Shown here: in pieces, positions 25,230-36,850 of the stretch
Position numbering within the stretch: position 1 is the first letter of the stretch
How the letters are laid out: each line of letters opens with the position of its first letter
Source of the DNA: Homalodisca vitripennis
Taxonomy: Eukaryota > Arthropoda > Insecta > Hemiptera > Cicadellidae
Direction: 5' to 3'
Length of the DNA: 64,000 nt
Assembly (NCBI RefSeq): GCF_021130785.1
Contig: NC_060215.1
Location: 69,881,501-69,945,500 of the forward strand
The notes under the pieces: generated by a model
The model's database searches: none
Told to the model about the DNA's origin: nothing
Seen by the model: only the letters and a program-made list of their open reading frames with translations
Position numbers and translations under genes: made by a program

Positions 25230-26050
25230 GACATTAACGTGTAAAATCTAATCATTTAAGCTGTTTTACATCTTGTTTCAGCATTTCGCGATTTCCTTGG
25301 AACTATGTAGGCTATATCTAGAAACTAACAGTCCTACAGTCAAAAAGTTATTTTAAGGAATAAAATGGATTGACTAAAAGACAGGAATAACATTTTTGTT
25401 TAAACTCATTGTAGTTATATTTAGAGATAAGTGGTCTTGAACAGTTGTAGACCTTCAAAGTGATTACTGTGTGACTATCAATAGTCTCTATATCTAGTGT
25501 TATATGTATGTCTGTCACTATATGTCTTCAGAGATTCAGGATGTTTGAGAATGTAGAGTATATACCTGTATAAAGTTAGATATGGTTTAAATTTTATTTT
25601 AAATTAAAATAGGTCTACAGTGAGCTAATGGTTGACAATGTGAATGTGCTATAATTCAAATGGCTTTCTTTTGTATAAATTTCTGCTATCTTGCTGCAGT
25701 TTCCCCATAGAATTAGGCCATATATGAACACTAATTGAAAGAAATCAAAATAGGCCTTTCTGAGATAATCAGTGTGTATGCAACAAGTGAGACATCTTAG
25801 GAGATAAGCAATCCAAGAGTTTGGATGGTAGCTGATCAATGTAGGGTCCCCATGTCAAACGATGATCCACACAAACACTTAACAACTTTACATTATCCAA
25901 CAACTCAATATCAGAGTAAATATTGTAGTTTACTTCTCAGGTTAAAAATTATGTGCTGTCATTTTCATTAAATAAAAATCCATTGGAATGAATCCACAAT
26001 GATGCCTGTTGAATGGATTCCAATGAAATTGTTTTAATTTATTCAGGTCA
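25230..26050 (-). mobile_element. LINE RT C-terminal half and tail, decayed
   Basis: Minus-strand remnant in intron 3, antisense to the host gene. Motifs in order from 26.0 kb downwards: WIHSNGFLFNEND (the NGLxLNxxKT block), LLSVCVDHRLTWGPYIDQL, YFDFFQLVFIYGLILWGN (open at 25615-25839), and a tail reading EFKQKCYSCLLVNPFYSLK near 25350. Several stops interrupt it. The 5' half of the element is missing. Confidence 0.75.
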
Positions 26051-27120
26051 TTACTACTGTTTAAAATTTGGTTTAGAATATGGGGTTTTATGATTCATTC
26101 TAGTAGAAGAATATTTATCCAGATGGAAATTTTTGTCTTGCTGGATTAAATTTTAACCGTATCAGAACCTTGGCCTGCTTCACCCGTAAAAGTATTTCAT
26201 GAGTTAAACTCAAAATTTGTTTTCTGTTAATAAGTTTCAAATTATTTTGCATGGATAAAATCTGTTATTGCTGTATGAGTAAAATCAGGAAATTAGTAAG
26301 AAAAAGTTTGTTGAAGAGTATTTTAATTGATGCCTGGATATAAATTACAGTAAAATAGTAAAACATAATTCAAGAACAAAACCTTAGTTATTATTTAAAT
26401 AGATTTTGGGAAACGCAAGGAGAGACAGTATATTTAGATCAAAATAAATAGTGATAAATTAGATTTTATCAAATCTTATACAATGTAAAATAAAAATTTA
26501 GTAAAAAAATTATAGATTTATGTCAAATTTAATAGCTCATAATGTAATCATTTAAATTTGTAGATGAAATGACAAGATGTAATGATGGCATTGGTTTGAT
26601 TCAACTTTATCTAATTAATATTACTTGTTGCTATACAACTTCAGTTAAGGTCAGCTGGTGTTCCTCAAAATAATAGACGGAGTAAAACAGCCACATGCTC
26701 CTGTTCAGCAGTCTGCCTGATATTCAACAAGTAAATAAATCAACAGTGCTAAAAATATGTTTATGCACTGAAACCTTTGGGTTTTGTTGTATTTAATGAC
26801 AAACATCAAAAACAGTAATTATAATGACATTGCACATTTTTGTTGGGTGAACACGGACAGTAAGATATTTAAGTTCAATTTATCAAATTAAAAGTGTATA
26901 TACTTACCATTCTCTACGGCAAAAAGTATAATTAAGATTAACTGATGTGGAAATTTTTTAAAGCATTGTGTTGAATGCTTTACAACTGCAGTCATGGCCC
27001 TTCAGTATCACACTGGTCCTCTGGAACCGATTGGGGCCGGCCGCATTGAATAAAACATTCTTTAACATAAAGAATATTTGTGAAAAATCCGTATAGAATC
27101 ATTTGTGTAAATCACATAAA
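26051..27120 (+). other. Intron 3 spacer, nothing recognised
   Basis: AT-rich intron sequence. A small GC-rich spot near 27035-27045 reads GGGGCCGGCCGC. No coding or transposon motif was seen. Confidence 0.4.
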
Positions 27121-27236
27121 ACAGAACAAGAACTTTGTTTTATTTTTCTTCAGAGATTAGATGAGGAACTCACTTGTCCTCTCCTCATGTGATAACACAA
27201 ATTTCAGTTATCCCTTGAATCTTTCATAAAACTACT
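27121..27236 (+). pseudogene. Partial duplicate of ZNF367-like exon 4 inside intron 3
   Basis: This segment matches exon 4 at about 28060-28175: both contain AGAACAAGAACTTT, AGATTAGATGAGGA, CTTGTCCTCTCC and a 27-base identical run from CACAAATTTC through TTGAATCT. Identity is roughly 80 percent over about 85-115 bp, with small indels. A pyrimidine-rich tract ending TTCTTCAG sits at 27145-27152, just before AGATTAG, and looks like a splice acceptor. If joined to exon 3 (phase 2) it would give Arg-Asp-stop. It no longer encodes the PLNLS motif. It is probably a non-functional local duplication, but a cryptic alternative 3' exon is not excluded. Confidence 0.8.
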
Positions 27237-27531
27237 TAAAAGGATTTACAACTCAAAGCAAAAGTACTCACATCATGATAGTGCTAATCTTTGTATTTTT
27301 ACTCACAGCATAATATTTTTGTCTCTCAATCTCATCAATAAAAAGTTTATTCTTTGGTAAAGTCAAAGGTTATACTTTGTCCTGGACAATAAACAATGTG
27401 ATCTTTGTAATTTTGTTTAGTTTCTCAGTTATATTTCAAATTGTTATGGCCAGAGTTGCATATAACTGTTAGTGGTAGAAATATAACTTGGTTTGTTAGT
27501 ACTCGTTATAAATCTTATTACTGTTTTCCAG

Positions 27532-28198
27532 GTACAAAAAAGAAAAAAAGGAACAGCAACCAATGAAGCAAACAGAAAATGGTAAAACTGGAGTTGATGA
27601 AGTGGAAAACAATATTCATTGCACACCTCCAAAAAAGAAAAGAGCAATTAAAAATCTACTGAAAATGGAAGATAAGTGCAAATCTCCTTTAAAAAGCTTG
27701 TATTCAGAAACCAGTCAGTGGCCAGTGCGAGTATCCCCACAATGTTCAACTACACCTGAAACCCCAAAACCCACAAAAGATAATTTGCTTGAAATGAAAC
27801 AAGAACTTCCCAAGAAACGGTGGTTGCGAGCAGCTAAAATGGAGGAAATTATGGACTCTTGTCGTTCATTAAACCAGACAAGGCCAACCGTTTTGGTGAG
27901 AGCAGATCCTAGGCCCATGTCCCCACCATGGACACCGTCGACTCCTACTCCTGAACTGACTCCTTCCTACACCAGTACTCCCAAGATGCCTGCTGTCATG
28001 CCTCAGCGATGTATCAGTCTTATTACACCACCTGACTCCTCCCGTAAATCACAAACGATAGAACAAGAACTTTCTTTTACTACTCTACATAGATTAGATG
28101 AGGAGCTTGCTTGTCCTCTCCCGTGTGAAGATGACACAAATTTCAGTTATCCCTTGAATCTATCACAAAACCCATCTTCCTCTATCTTGTTTGGATAA
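27532..28198 (+). CDS. ZNF367: ZNF367-like exon 4: Pro/Ser/Thr-rich C-terminal tail
   Basis: The last coding exon gives residues 212-433. It starts YKKEKKEQQ, continuing the EWLERY helix, followed by a Lys-rich stretch with PPKKKRAIKNLLKME (a candidate nuclear localisation signal). A second Lys/Arg block is LPKKRWLRAAKMEEIM. A proline-rich part follows with many SP/TP dipeptides (SPPWTPSTPTPELTP), which are candidate proline-directed kinase sites. Near the end lies SYPLNLSQ (PLNLS at residues 419-423). The acceptor is TTTTCCAG|GTAC and the stop TAA is at 28196-28198. The tail is poorly conserved outside insects, as expected for the family. Confidence 0.92.
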
Positions 28199-28437
28199 GT
28201 CACAGTATTCCTAGTCATAAGTTCAATATATCTTCAGAGTTCTTTCTCCATTTTTCTGTTATGGTATTTTCTTAATGTATATCTATTGTTCCAAAATGTT
28301 ATATGTAATTAATATGAAAAAATGTATGAAAACAAAAACTAGTCCTAAAATTGAACATAATCTATACAATAAATGTATGTTTATAGAATTGTAATCCCAA
28401 TTTAGAACTTTATGTACATTAGCCTAAAATATACTTA
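28199..28437 (+). promoter_or_regulatory. 3' UTR with polyadenylation signal
   Basis: AT-rich sequence after the stop. AATAAA at 28368-28373 is the first canonical signal and would end the transcript about 15-30 bp later, before the Tc1-like transposon that starts near 28438. Confidence 0.7.
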
Positions 28438-29794
28438 CTATGCTGTTCGAATTAATTGGGACAAATGAAAAAAACCAATTTTTTCCTAAAACATTAGTTT
28501 TTAATCATTAGATACCTTATTTAGATTGAACAATCAATACATTAGTATGAAGTATGTCCTCCTTTAGCAGAAATGACCTCACCTACACGTCTTGGCATTG
28601 ACTCCACTAGTTTAGCACACATGTTCTTGACTTCATCATCGTGAAACCAAACTTGTATAGCACTTGTTATCATTTTTTCTTTTGTAGTGCAATCCATCTT
28701 AGCTAAACGTTTCTTGAGAATATGCCATAAGTTCTCAATCGGATTTAGGTCGGGTGAGTTACCAGGCCAATCAAGCACTTTTACTTTGTTTTCCCGCATA
28801 AAAGTCTTGACCAATTTTGAATTGTGGCAAGGGGCTAAGTCATGTTGAAATGTTCCATCAAATGTTTCCATAAATGGAACTATCCGACTGCGTAGTATGT
28901 CGATGTATTTGGCTGAATTCATCATCCCATTGATGGGAACTAAGCTCCCAGTACCATTTGTGGTAAAAAAACCCCAAAACATCTGTTTAGAAGGATGTTT
29001 AACAGTCTGTTGGATATGACCTTCTCGCAAAGGTTCACCTTCACTCCGCCTAACAACACTTGATAGATATCCCTGCACAAATAAATGTGATTCATCACTG
29101 AAAATAACTTTTTTCCAGTCATCTACAGTCCATGATCGGTATTTCTTAGCCCATACTAAACGTTTTTGCATCATTTTCTTAGTAAGAAATTGTTTTTTCT
29201 TCGGTTTTCTTGCCTTTCGACCAACTTCCAGAAGTCTTTTCCTTACAGTTGAAGTACTCACTTCAATACCAGAATCCAACAAATCCCTTCGAAGGTCTGT
29301 GCTTGTCTTTCTTGGATTTATTTTGCTATTTCTTATTAGAATTTTGTCAGTTCTTGGAGTTGTTTTACGTTTGCGCCCACATTTTCCTTTTCTTTTTGGA
29401 GACAATGATCCGGAATCTTGATATGTTTTTAAAATTCTGGAAACACTAGATTTTCCCACACCAACTGCTGTAGCTATATCTCTCACAGTCATAGACGTGT
29501 GTTCATTAAGAGCAACAACTTTAGCACGCTTCCTAGGTGTTATATCCATCTTTGAAGAAGCACGTAATAAACGGAACACAGTACCACAACCACCGACCGC
29601 CACAAAGAAAGGCTCACAACTGAAGGAATGACACTCCAAAACCAGTCAAACAAGTTTTTTACAGTCAAGGTCAATCCAGCACACTACTTCTATGCAGTTA
29701 TAACCGGTTTGAAGCGGTCTGGGACATCACCAGTTATCACAAACTAACAAAGACCAGAAAAACATGTTTGTCCCAATTAATTCGAACAGCATAG
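28438..29794 (-). mobile_element. Tc1-like transposon with matching terminal inverted repeats
   Basis: The ends carry a matching inverted repeat, CTATGCTGTTCG then AATTAATTGGGACAAA on the left and its reverse complement on the right, perfect over about 28 bp. Flanking TA dinucleotides (28436-28437 and 29795-29796) fit the Tc1/mariner target duplication; an inner TA pair at 28439-28440 and 29792-29793 is an equally possible border. The length is about 1.36 kb with one transposase gene. The identical ends and open transposase indicate a young insertion. It lies directly downstream of the ZNF367-like 3' UTR, in opposite orientation. Confidence 0.93.
28542..29639 (-). CDS. Tc1-like DD34E transposase, uninterrupted
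   Basis: The 365-codon frame has no stop or frameshift. The likely start is the internal Met at residue 31 (MDITPRKRAKVVALNE), because that is where Tc1 transposases normally begin; the first 30 residues are atypical and Cys-rich. Two helix-turn-helix segments follow (TVRDIATAVGVGKSSVSRIL, then TSTDLRRDLLDSGIEVSTST), with a GRKRKTT basic link between them. The catalytic triad is IFSDESHLFV (Asp), FQHDLAPCHNS (Asp) and PDLNPIENLWHIL (Glu), with 34 residues between the second Asp and the Glu. The family excises and inserts by DDE cleavage at TA. The about 335-residue length is normal, so it may be active. Confidence 0.93.
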   Translation of the reverse strand: MECHSFSCEPFFVAVGGCGTVFRLLRASSKMDITPRKRAKVVALNEHTSMTVRDIATAVGVGKSSVSRILKTYQDSGSLSPKRKGKCGRKRKTTPRTDKILIRNSKINPRKTSTDLRRDLLDSGIEVSTSTVRKRLLEVGRKARKPKKKQFLTKKMMQKRLVWAKKYRSWTVDDWKKVIFSDESHLFVQGYLSSVVRRSEGEPLREGHIQQTVKHPSKQMFWGFFTTNGTGSLVPINGMMNSAKYIDILRSRIVPFMETFDGTFQHDLAPCHNSKLVKTFMRENKVKVLDWPGNSPDLNPIENLWHILKKRLAKMDCTTKEKMITSAIQVWFHDDEVKNMCAKLVESMPRRVGEVISAKGGHTSY

Positions 29795-29997
29795 TATTTC
29801 ACATTGATATTAAATTCAACTGAAAATGTTAACAGGATTTTGGAAATTTGCTATTGTGTGTTACAACAGAAACACAATATTCTAGAACTGGTATCTCCTT
29901 TCTTCTTAGGTGTCAAATCCAAAAGCAGGTTAATTATTTTTTTTTTAACTAAACAATTCATTCAAAAAAGTTGCAATGAACACCAAAGTCAAAGTTG

Positions 29998-30000
<3 letters not shown>

Positions 30001-30046
<46 letters not shown>
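30001..30046. repeat. (TA)n microsatellite
   Basis: About 46 bp of uninterrupted AT dinucleotides. Confidence 0.95.
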
Positions 30047-30054
<8 letters not shown>

Positions 30055-30634
30055 AACTTATACCTGACATCCAGATCCAAGTCAAGAGAAGTATAAATGA
30101 AAAATCATGACACAACACAGATGTACTGCTGAAACACGTAGTTGGAAGAACAGGGACTGAACGGACAGGCTTAGTAGATCTGGAACACATCTAAAAGCTG
30201 GCAAAAGGTGTAGAAGATAGGGAACAGAACCAAATTATTATTATTTTACTGTATAAAAATAATTTAATCCCTTTTCAAAATCAGTAACACAAATAAAGTA
30301 TATTTTCCTACATCAATCCACTAGTCTCACTATTCTGTGATTTGGTAAAATTTGTCATGAAGCATTTTATTCCTACAATTAAAGATGTAACTTTTTGTTT
30401 CTTAATCATAATCAGAACTTATGCATTATGGAACCACACTTTTTTGTGTTTTAATTTTAAAATAACAAAACACATGTACATTAACATACTTAACCCATGG
30501 ATATGACAAGTTAATATATTTGAGTTGGATAGATTGAAATATGGATAGAAAAAGTAATATATGTGCAACACTCAACAAGATACCGCAATGGTTCACTCAC
30601 CTAACATTTATCCATTGTGGTCAGGTAAAGCAAT

Positions 30635-30637
<3 letters not shown>

Positions 30638-30688
<51 letters not shown>

Positions 30689-30747
30689 TATATACATATA
30701 TATATACATATATATATATATACATATATATATACATATATATATAT
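30638..30747. repeat. Long (TA)n microsatellite with TACATA interruptions
   Basis: About 110 bp, pure for the first 40 bp or so and then with regular TACATATATATA units spaced 14-16 bp apart. It could extrude cruciforms. Confidence 0.95.
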
Positions 30748-33700
30748 TCAGACATTTCTTTAATATTTTCCTACTGAAAACATAAATAAAAGTATGTGTG
30801 GTCAGTATAATACATAAGTATCTCATAATCACATCCTTCTGACTTCATTCACTGCAAAAACCTAAAGAAAGATAATTACATTTTAAATTTTTAGTTATTG
30901 ATATATTTTTTGTCTTAACGTGAACACACTTAAAACACAATAAAAGCTTTGTCTGACTGTAAAAGTTAATTTTAAGATGGGACACATTGACATATCTTAT
31001 GTCAACATTCTTGAACCAATGAAAGTGTGGCTATTGTATATTTTGTTAATTAACAAACATTATTGTTGCATAATATTTCAGCTTTCCTAATGGAAATTCA
31101 ACCCAAAATTATATGTTTAGTCTGTAGTATCTTCACCTCAAGGTACGTTATGTAATTTGTACATCTCTGAGTTTTTATTAATTCAGCTATTTAGTTGTTC
31201 CTTAACTAGGAGTATTTATGAAGAATTTTGATTCAGTTACATGACGTCCAGTGAACTGATTTCATATTGTGAATATTAGCCAAATTATTGTGTTCTGATG
31301 ACTTTTGTTTCATATTTCACTAATTTCTGTCTGAAATCATTTTATTTTTCAATTTGTCCCTCACCTTGAACTGATTTCTGTTCTTTTCTTTCACTTTTAT
31401 TTTCATAGTATATTTACCGACTATTTTGAAACTATTGTTTTTGGTTGTGTGACTTTGATTTAGAAGTGATCAGTTTGTTTTTGAGTTTTTATTAGTAGTG
31501 ATATTTAAATTAGTAGTATAAATATTTCTATTTGATTTTAATAAATGTTTAGTTTAGAAAGATATATTTGTCACTAAAAATTTAGAAATGAATCTCTATT
31601 TTAGTTGTCTAGTTTAGTTATACTTTCCTTTTTTTATTGCATAAACACTATTAGTATTAATAATAGATTTTTAGGTTGGTTAATAAAATGCATTTTAACA
31701 TTGAAAATTATGTAACATATTATGTAAAACTAAATTCGATAAAATATCAAAAAAGAGCTAATCACATTATTTATGTAACACAAGAGAGTGTTGAAAATAG
31801 TTTCTAACCATCAATGCCTTTTATCGGTCAATTCTAATATTATGTAGATTAATTATTTAAACACTTTTTTAGAGCATTGAATAAAGATTCTTGGGGGGGG
31901 GGGAGATCTGTCTGTCAACACTAAAGGAGAGTTAATTAAAGCTTTTTTAAAAATTTGAATTGTAAACAACTAATTGTAAATCTCATCGTTGTGAACAAGA
32001 CCCTCAATAACATAAAAAGTAATCTCATGCATGATTAACCAGCCTAGCTATTGTCTGGTGTTAAACTGATGCACTCCATGAACTTGTTTAAAAAATAGGA
32101 AACCATTAAGAGTGTATTTACACACAATATTTGTCTAAGTTTACCCAAAGTATATTTTATATAACTATTGTTACTAAGCATAAGAAAACTAGTTTGTTAC
32201 TCTATTAAATAGAATATGAAGATATCAATATTTAACCCTTTTAGTGCTCCAGCCTGGCTGTAAACAATTTAATCTGAGAGTGTGAGGATTGTGGTGAACG
32301 ATTATACTCATCCCATATATACAACACTGTAGTTATATACTAGCCACTAAAAGCGTTTTCTTGTTCTAAAAGCTTTGGTATTTTGATTTATTACTTTTGG
32401 TGGTCCATAGAATATTTTTTTTCTAATGTTTCTGAGTGCGAATAAGTAATTCAGTTCAGTTGTTGGTTTACATTGGTGGCTAGTGCCATATTGTGTTTTG
32501 GTTGTAATGTTCATTATTTTTTATTTACCCTCATAATCTTAATATTATGATCCAGTGTTTTAGTTTGCTATTTATGAATAATTATGATCATGTCTGACTG
32601 ATGTGATCGTGGATTTGTGATGTGAATTATGGATCATGAAAACTTATGGGTCTTTCAACTAACTGCGTAATTTGTTTTGCCAGTGAGACCAAATGCCATC
32701 TTGTTGCAAGTGAAATTCTCTAGTTCATCTTTCTGCAGTTTAGGAAAGAGCCATCAATATAATCACCACTTTCTCTATTAGTATTTTCTAACGGAACATA
32801 GAGAAAAAATATCAGCACAGATTTACCCATTAAAACTGTTCAATTTGCTCTTTCATTATAATTAAAAATTGTCAGGCAAAACCTTAGACAGCCTTAAAAT
32901 ACCTATATTAATTTTGAAAAACCTCTTATAGTATAAATTAAAACCAATACTGATAACAAATGCCACTTTTCAGCTAGTAAATGGAAGGTTCCAGTTTATA
33001 GCCAGTGCCACAATGAGTGCTACTGATGGTTGCTCAATACTGTTGATTAGAAAGTCTTGAAAAAATTTAATTCAATCAATAAAATTGTTTTAACATGAAG
33101 AAAAACCAAACTAAAACTTAATAGATCAATCAATCAGTATCAACTAATAAAATTAATTGATTAGTCATTTTTAGTATTTAGTTTGACCTCAGTGAAACAA
33201 TTACATTTCTTTAAAATAGCTTATTTGTTTTTTGTGTATGTATTTTATTACACATATGTGATATTTTATTGCATGATAAGTTATGTGTTCATTTATATTT
33301 TTTGTCAAACAAATTCTGTTTCTTTAAATCTTTTGACCATTAAAGTTTTAAAAATCAATTAACTGTTATGTGTTAACCAAATATTTAGCTAGTCCTAACT
33401 ATGTACTATTTAAGCTTATTTTCCGATAGCTTTTTCTATGTCATGTTATCTGTTATTTTTCACAATTTTGTATAGAAAAATATATAAACAATATTATTAT
33501 TTTGTTTTATTTCATTTATCCTCAAATAATCCTTTAATTCTGTATCATATATGATATTGCAAGAGTAAACTGATCTTAAGAGTATCAACCTGTGATCATT
33601 TAGCTCAATTCAGTACATGAACATATTTTTGAATTTTGATAATGTATCTGGTTGCTATTACTCATGTAATTGTATCAAATATAAAATGCATAAAACTTGG

Positions 33701-35099
33701 GCCAAGTTGTAGTTCTGTAGGTTTCACATATCCCAAAATACAGTTCATAAAAGATTGGATATACCAAAAAGTTCAAAATTTATGATTTGATGTCTCTTGA
33801 GCGATATATTTGTTATAATACTACAAAGAAACCTCTGAGAAATGTAGTCGTAGTGCAATTACTTAGCTTTAATTTAAGCAAAGAATACAGTAATATTGGG
33901 AGTTAGGCATGATGGTTTTCTCGTTATCTCAGAAAAAAAAAAAATTTGGACAACACAGGTAAAAAAATACTTCTTTCCAGAAGTAACCGTCTTATTGTGA
34001 GTGGCATTAGGCTGGAGGAATTGTAGTCACCTGAACCAAAGTGTATATTGTGCTCAAGGTCAATCAACATCTCTATTTCTCCTTGCCAGAAAAGGTGATT
34101 TCAAAATGATGGTGAGAGTGGCAGCTCTCCATAGGTGATAATTGTGGAAACAAACTGCAAGCAACTCAATTGATCCTATCTTCCAAATGTGATGAAGCTA
34201 GCATAGAAACTACTCTTATTGAGTTCTGTCCTTGCAACAGTCTGGAGTAGAGGAAGTCAATAAAGTGCTGCTTTTTATTGATGGACAATTTCTATTGAGG
34301 CACAGTTTTTTTATAGACTATATTATTTATTACAATTTCATCAAGGAATAAATATTACAGCATAAAATTTAAGTTACACTATACATAATGAAATAAAAAA
34401 TAAGATCTTCGTTGTTCTGTATGGTCTCTCCATGAAAAGAATTCATTTAGGGTGTAAAAAGCTTTGTCTAGCAGCCATCTCACAACATCCTCTTCATCAA
34501 CACAAGGCCTCTAGCTTTCAAGTTGTCTGATAGCTTGTTGAGCCTCTTAACTCCTGTATACAACAGTTTTATTTCATACATGGCTGTTCTGTGACCTGGT
34601 AACATATGGTTTCCTGTATGTTTGGTATTCATTCATGCACATCACTTTGTTTAAGGGGATCTTTGATTACACAGTACAAGATGTAGATTGAAGTAACTGT
34701 CAGGACAATCAGAAACTCTTTATTACAATATCAACTTTTAAAGATATTTAATTTTCCTTGGCCTTTTTCTGACTTGTTATCTCATTTATCACCTGCCAAA
34801 TTTTGTTGTATCATTGTTACAATTAATAAACTTGTTTTTTATTATGATTTTCATACCAATATAGTTATTAATCCAAGGCTTTCATTTTTAAACTTGTTAT
34901 TTATAAGTTTTTTGATCCTACATTTGTTCAGACAGTGGTTAACAATATTGTAAAATAGATCATATACTTTAGAGGCATTTTGTTGCCTGTAAACATTAGA
35001 CCAATCGACAATGTTTAAGAGACTATTGAGAGGCAGGTAATCAAAGTGATAACCAACAGCAGTAGCAGGGGGCTGTGCAGAACACAACTCCCACCCCAC

Positions 35100-35731
35100 A
35101 CACACAGCACAGGGTTACTTTTATCAAACGGTGATCAGTTACATTGACATCTAATCTTTCAGATTCCAATTCAAACATGTCACATCTTGCTATCTTTGCA
35201 AAGACATAACAAATGCAAGTCTGAGACCGTTCTGTTATTCTTTTTGGTTTGTCAATAAAGCTACTTAAACCGTTGGTTGACATAACCAATTTATAATTAT
35301 CTATGACTTTGGAATTTTCCAGTAAATTAATATTAAAATCTCCTAGGATTAAAATATTGTTGTAGCTCCTTAAATGATTAATAATATTAAAATAGTTATC
35401 CAGTTCATTTATAAATACTTCTCTATTATAACAATGAGTTCTATATATTGCAAAGACATGGAAAATTTCATTCATAAATTTTAGTTCAATTTTTAAAACC
35501 AGCTGAGATCATTGTTGTAAAACTGTCAATAATATCAGTTGTGTTATGTGTATATATTGCCACACCACTGGCTCTATATTCATTATTACATTTAATCTTT
35601 AAAGTGTAATTCTCAATTTTATAAACATTAGCCTCATTATTATGAATCCAAATTTCTGACAACACAATAATGTCAAGTAAATTACTTAATATTTGTAGCT
35701 CTACCAAAAATGAATTAAAATTCTGTCTCAT
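35100..35731 (-). pseudogene. LINE endonuclease domain, one frameshift
   Basis: Two open pieces: 35731-35486 (LLDIIVLSEIWIHNNEAN, catalytic Glu; GVAIYTHN) and 35475-35100 (FAIYRTHCYN, a NNILILGDFNINL block with the catalytic Asp and Asn, and NVTDHRLIKV in place of the usual SDHxPI). One frameshift near 35480 separates them. The expected order and spacing of an AP-like LINE endonuclease is otherwise kept. It would nick DNA at insertion sites, and is inactive as written. Confidence 0.8.
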
Positions 35732-35959
35732 ACTCTTTGATAAACAATTTATATTTTCCTCTTTTTATTAAAATCTGAGTAACCTCTTTCAGTCATCTTA
35801 AACCATATACTATTTTATTAGTTAACAGAACCCAAAATTCGACTTTAGAATGAAAGACTGGAACAAAAAAACAAATCTCTTGAATTACAGCTTGCTTACT
35901 CAAAAACAAAATAATACTTCTTTAAAAAAAAAATAACATTAATAAACAAAACTACATCC

Positions 35960-36810
35960 TTAATCATAAACTAATTTACTTAAGTCATCTTGGCAGGTCA
36001 CATGAATGACCGGATCACCATCCTCCCTCCGTAGAAAGATTTTGCCGTTACACACCAACAAGAATATAATGTTTTTGGTTTTCCTCTCTTTCCTGGCCGC
36101 CACGAACATTTTCCTCCTGACGACAAAGACTTGTTGATATATATAGGTGAGTCCATGGTCAAATTCATGTGTCTTGTGGAAAAATTTCTTTTCACATCTT
36201 CTCCAAAGAAAATCTTCTTTGTCGAGACGCCTCACAACTTTTACCACAATTGCAGGTGGCTGGTTGTTAGCTCCCATTTTTCTGCCCAGTCAGTGGCAAG
36301 CATCAATCATGGTATCAGTAATTGACATGTCAAGTGCTCTGTCCACCTCCACTACTTTTACGGTGCCTTCAGCCTTTTCCTGTGGGATACCATGTATTTA
36401 AATGCAGTTAATTCGGGAATACTGTTCCACATCTTCTAGTTTATTGTCTAAACTTGAAATTTTTTGTTTTAGCGTATGATTCTCTGCTGTCAAGTGTTCT
36501 TTTAAATAGCTTTTAAATATTCATTAATTTTTAGAATTCTGTTCGTTCAGCATTTTATTATTTTCATCAATATTTTCATTTAAAGACTCGTAAGCTTTGT
36601 TCACATTTTGATCAATTTCTTTTTATTTGTCCCTAATTTCATTTATAACTTTCACTAAGTCCTCCAAAGTTACATTATCTTGTATGACATCTGTTTCAAG
36701 CCTCATGCATTTTCTCCTAGTTGATGCACATGTTGAACATCTCCACACAAGATCATATGCAGTGATACAATCCATGTCTGCCTTGCTCATTTTTAAGCAT
36801 GACCCATGAA
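35960..36810 (-). pseudogene. LINE ORF1: PHD remnant, coiled coil, FP25K-like domain
   Basis: From about 36790 downwards, MSKADMDCITAYDLVWRCST and CASTRRKC form the end of a PHD-type finger. A coiled coil follows (KAYESLNENIDENNKMLNEQ). After a frameshift, the 105-codon open frame at 36277-35960 starts GANNQPPAIVVKVVRRLDKE and ends HVTCQDDLSKLVYD. The shape PPAIVVKF-xRxxKDxxL ... LLVCNGKIFLRRE ... DL matches the C-terminal domain related to the baculovirus FP25 protein that is widespread in insect LINE ORF1s. The role would be nucleic-acid binding and particle assembly of the retroelement. It is a transposon protein, not a virus. Confidence 0.65.
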
Positions 36811-36850
36811 ATCAGTTTGGCAATCATTGTATGCCAACTTAAACTTGTTA

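Larger units (their letters stand above)
29797..34289. other. AT-rich intergenic DNA with microsatellites
   Basis: Contains two (TA)n tracts (30001-30046 and 30638-30747), a G9 run near 31894-31902 and long A/T runs. No coding sequence, transposon protein or RNA gene was recognised. Open frames here are products of the TA repeat (alternating Tyr-Ile). Confidence 0.5.
34290..36850 (-). mobile_element. LINE with PHD/FP25-like ORF1 and endonuclease, RT deleted
   Basis: Minus-strand, in transcript order: ORF1 (36.81-35.96 kb), endonuclease (35.73-35.10 kb), linker (35.0-34.75 kb, ending WQVINEITSQKKAKEN), then directly the C-terminal tail (KAFYTLNEFFSW near 34440-34480) and a 3' UTR with AATAAA near 34328. 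No GVPQG or YADD sequence lies between linker and tail, so about 1.5 kb of RT has been deleted. It belongs to a CR1-like family without RNase H. Several stops and frameshifts are present. Confidence 0.8.

Noticed and set aside
27035..27046. GGGGCCGGCCGC as a regulatory CpG element
   Set aside because: An isolated 12-bp GC run without other promoter features.
30541..30832. Frames of 74-78 codons over the long TA repeat
   Set aside because: Products of the microsatellite (Tyr-Ile repeats), not proteins.
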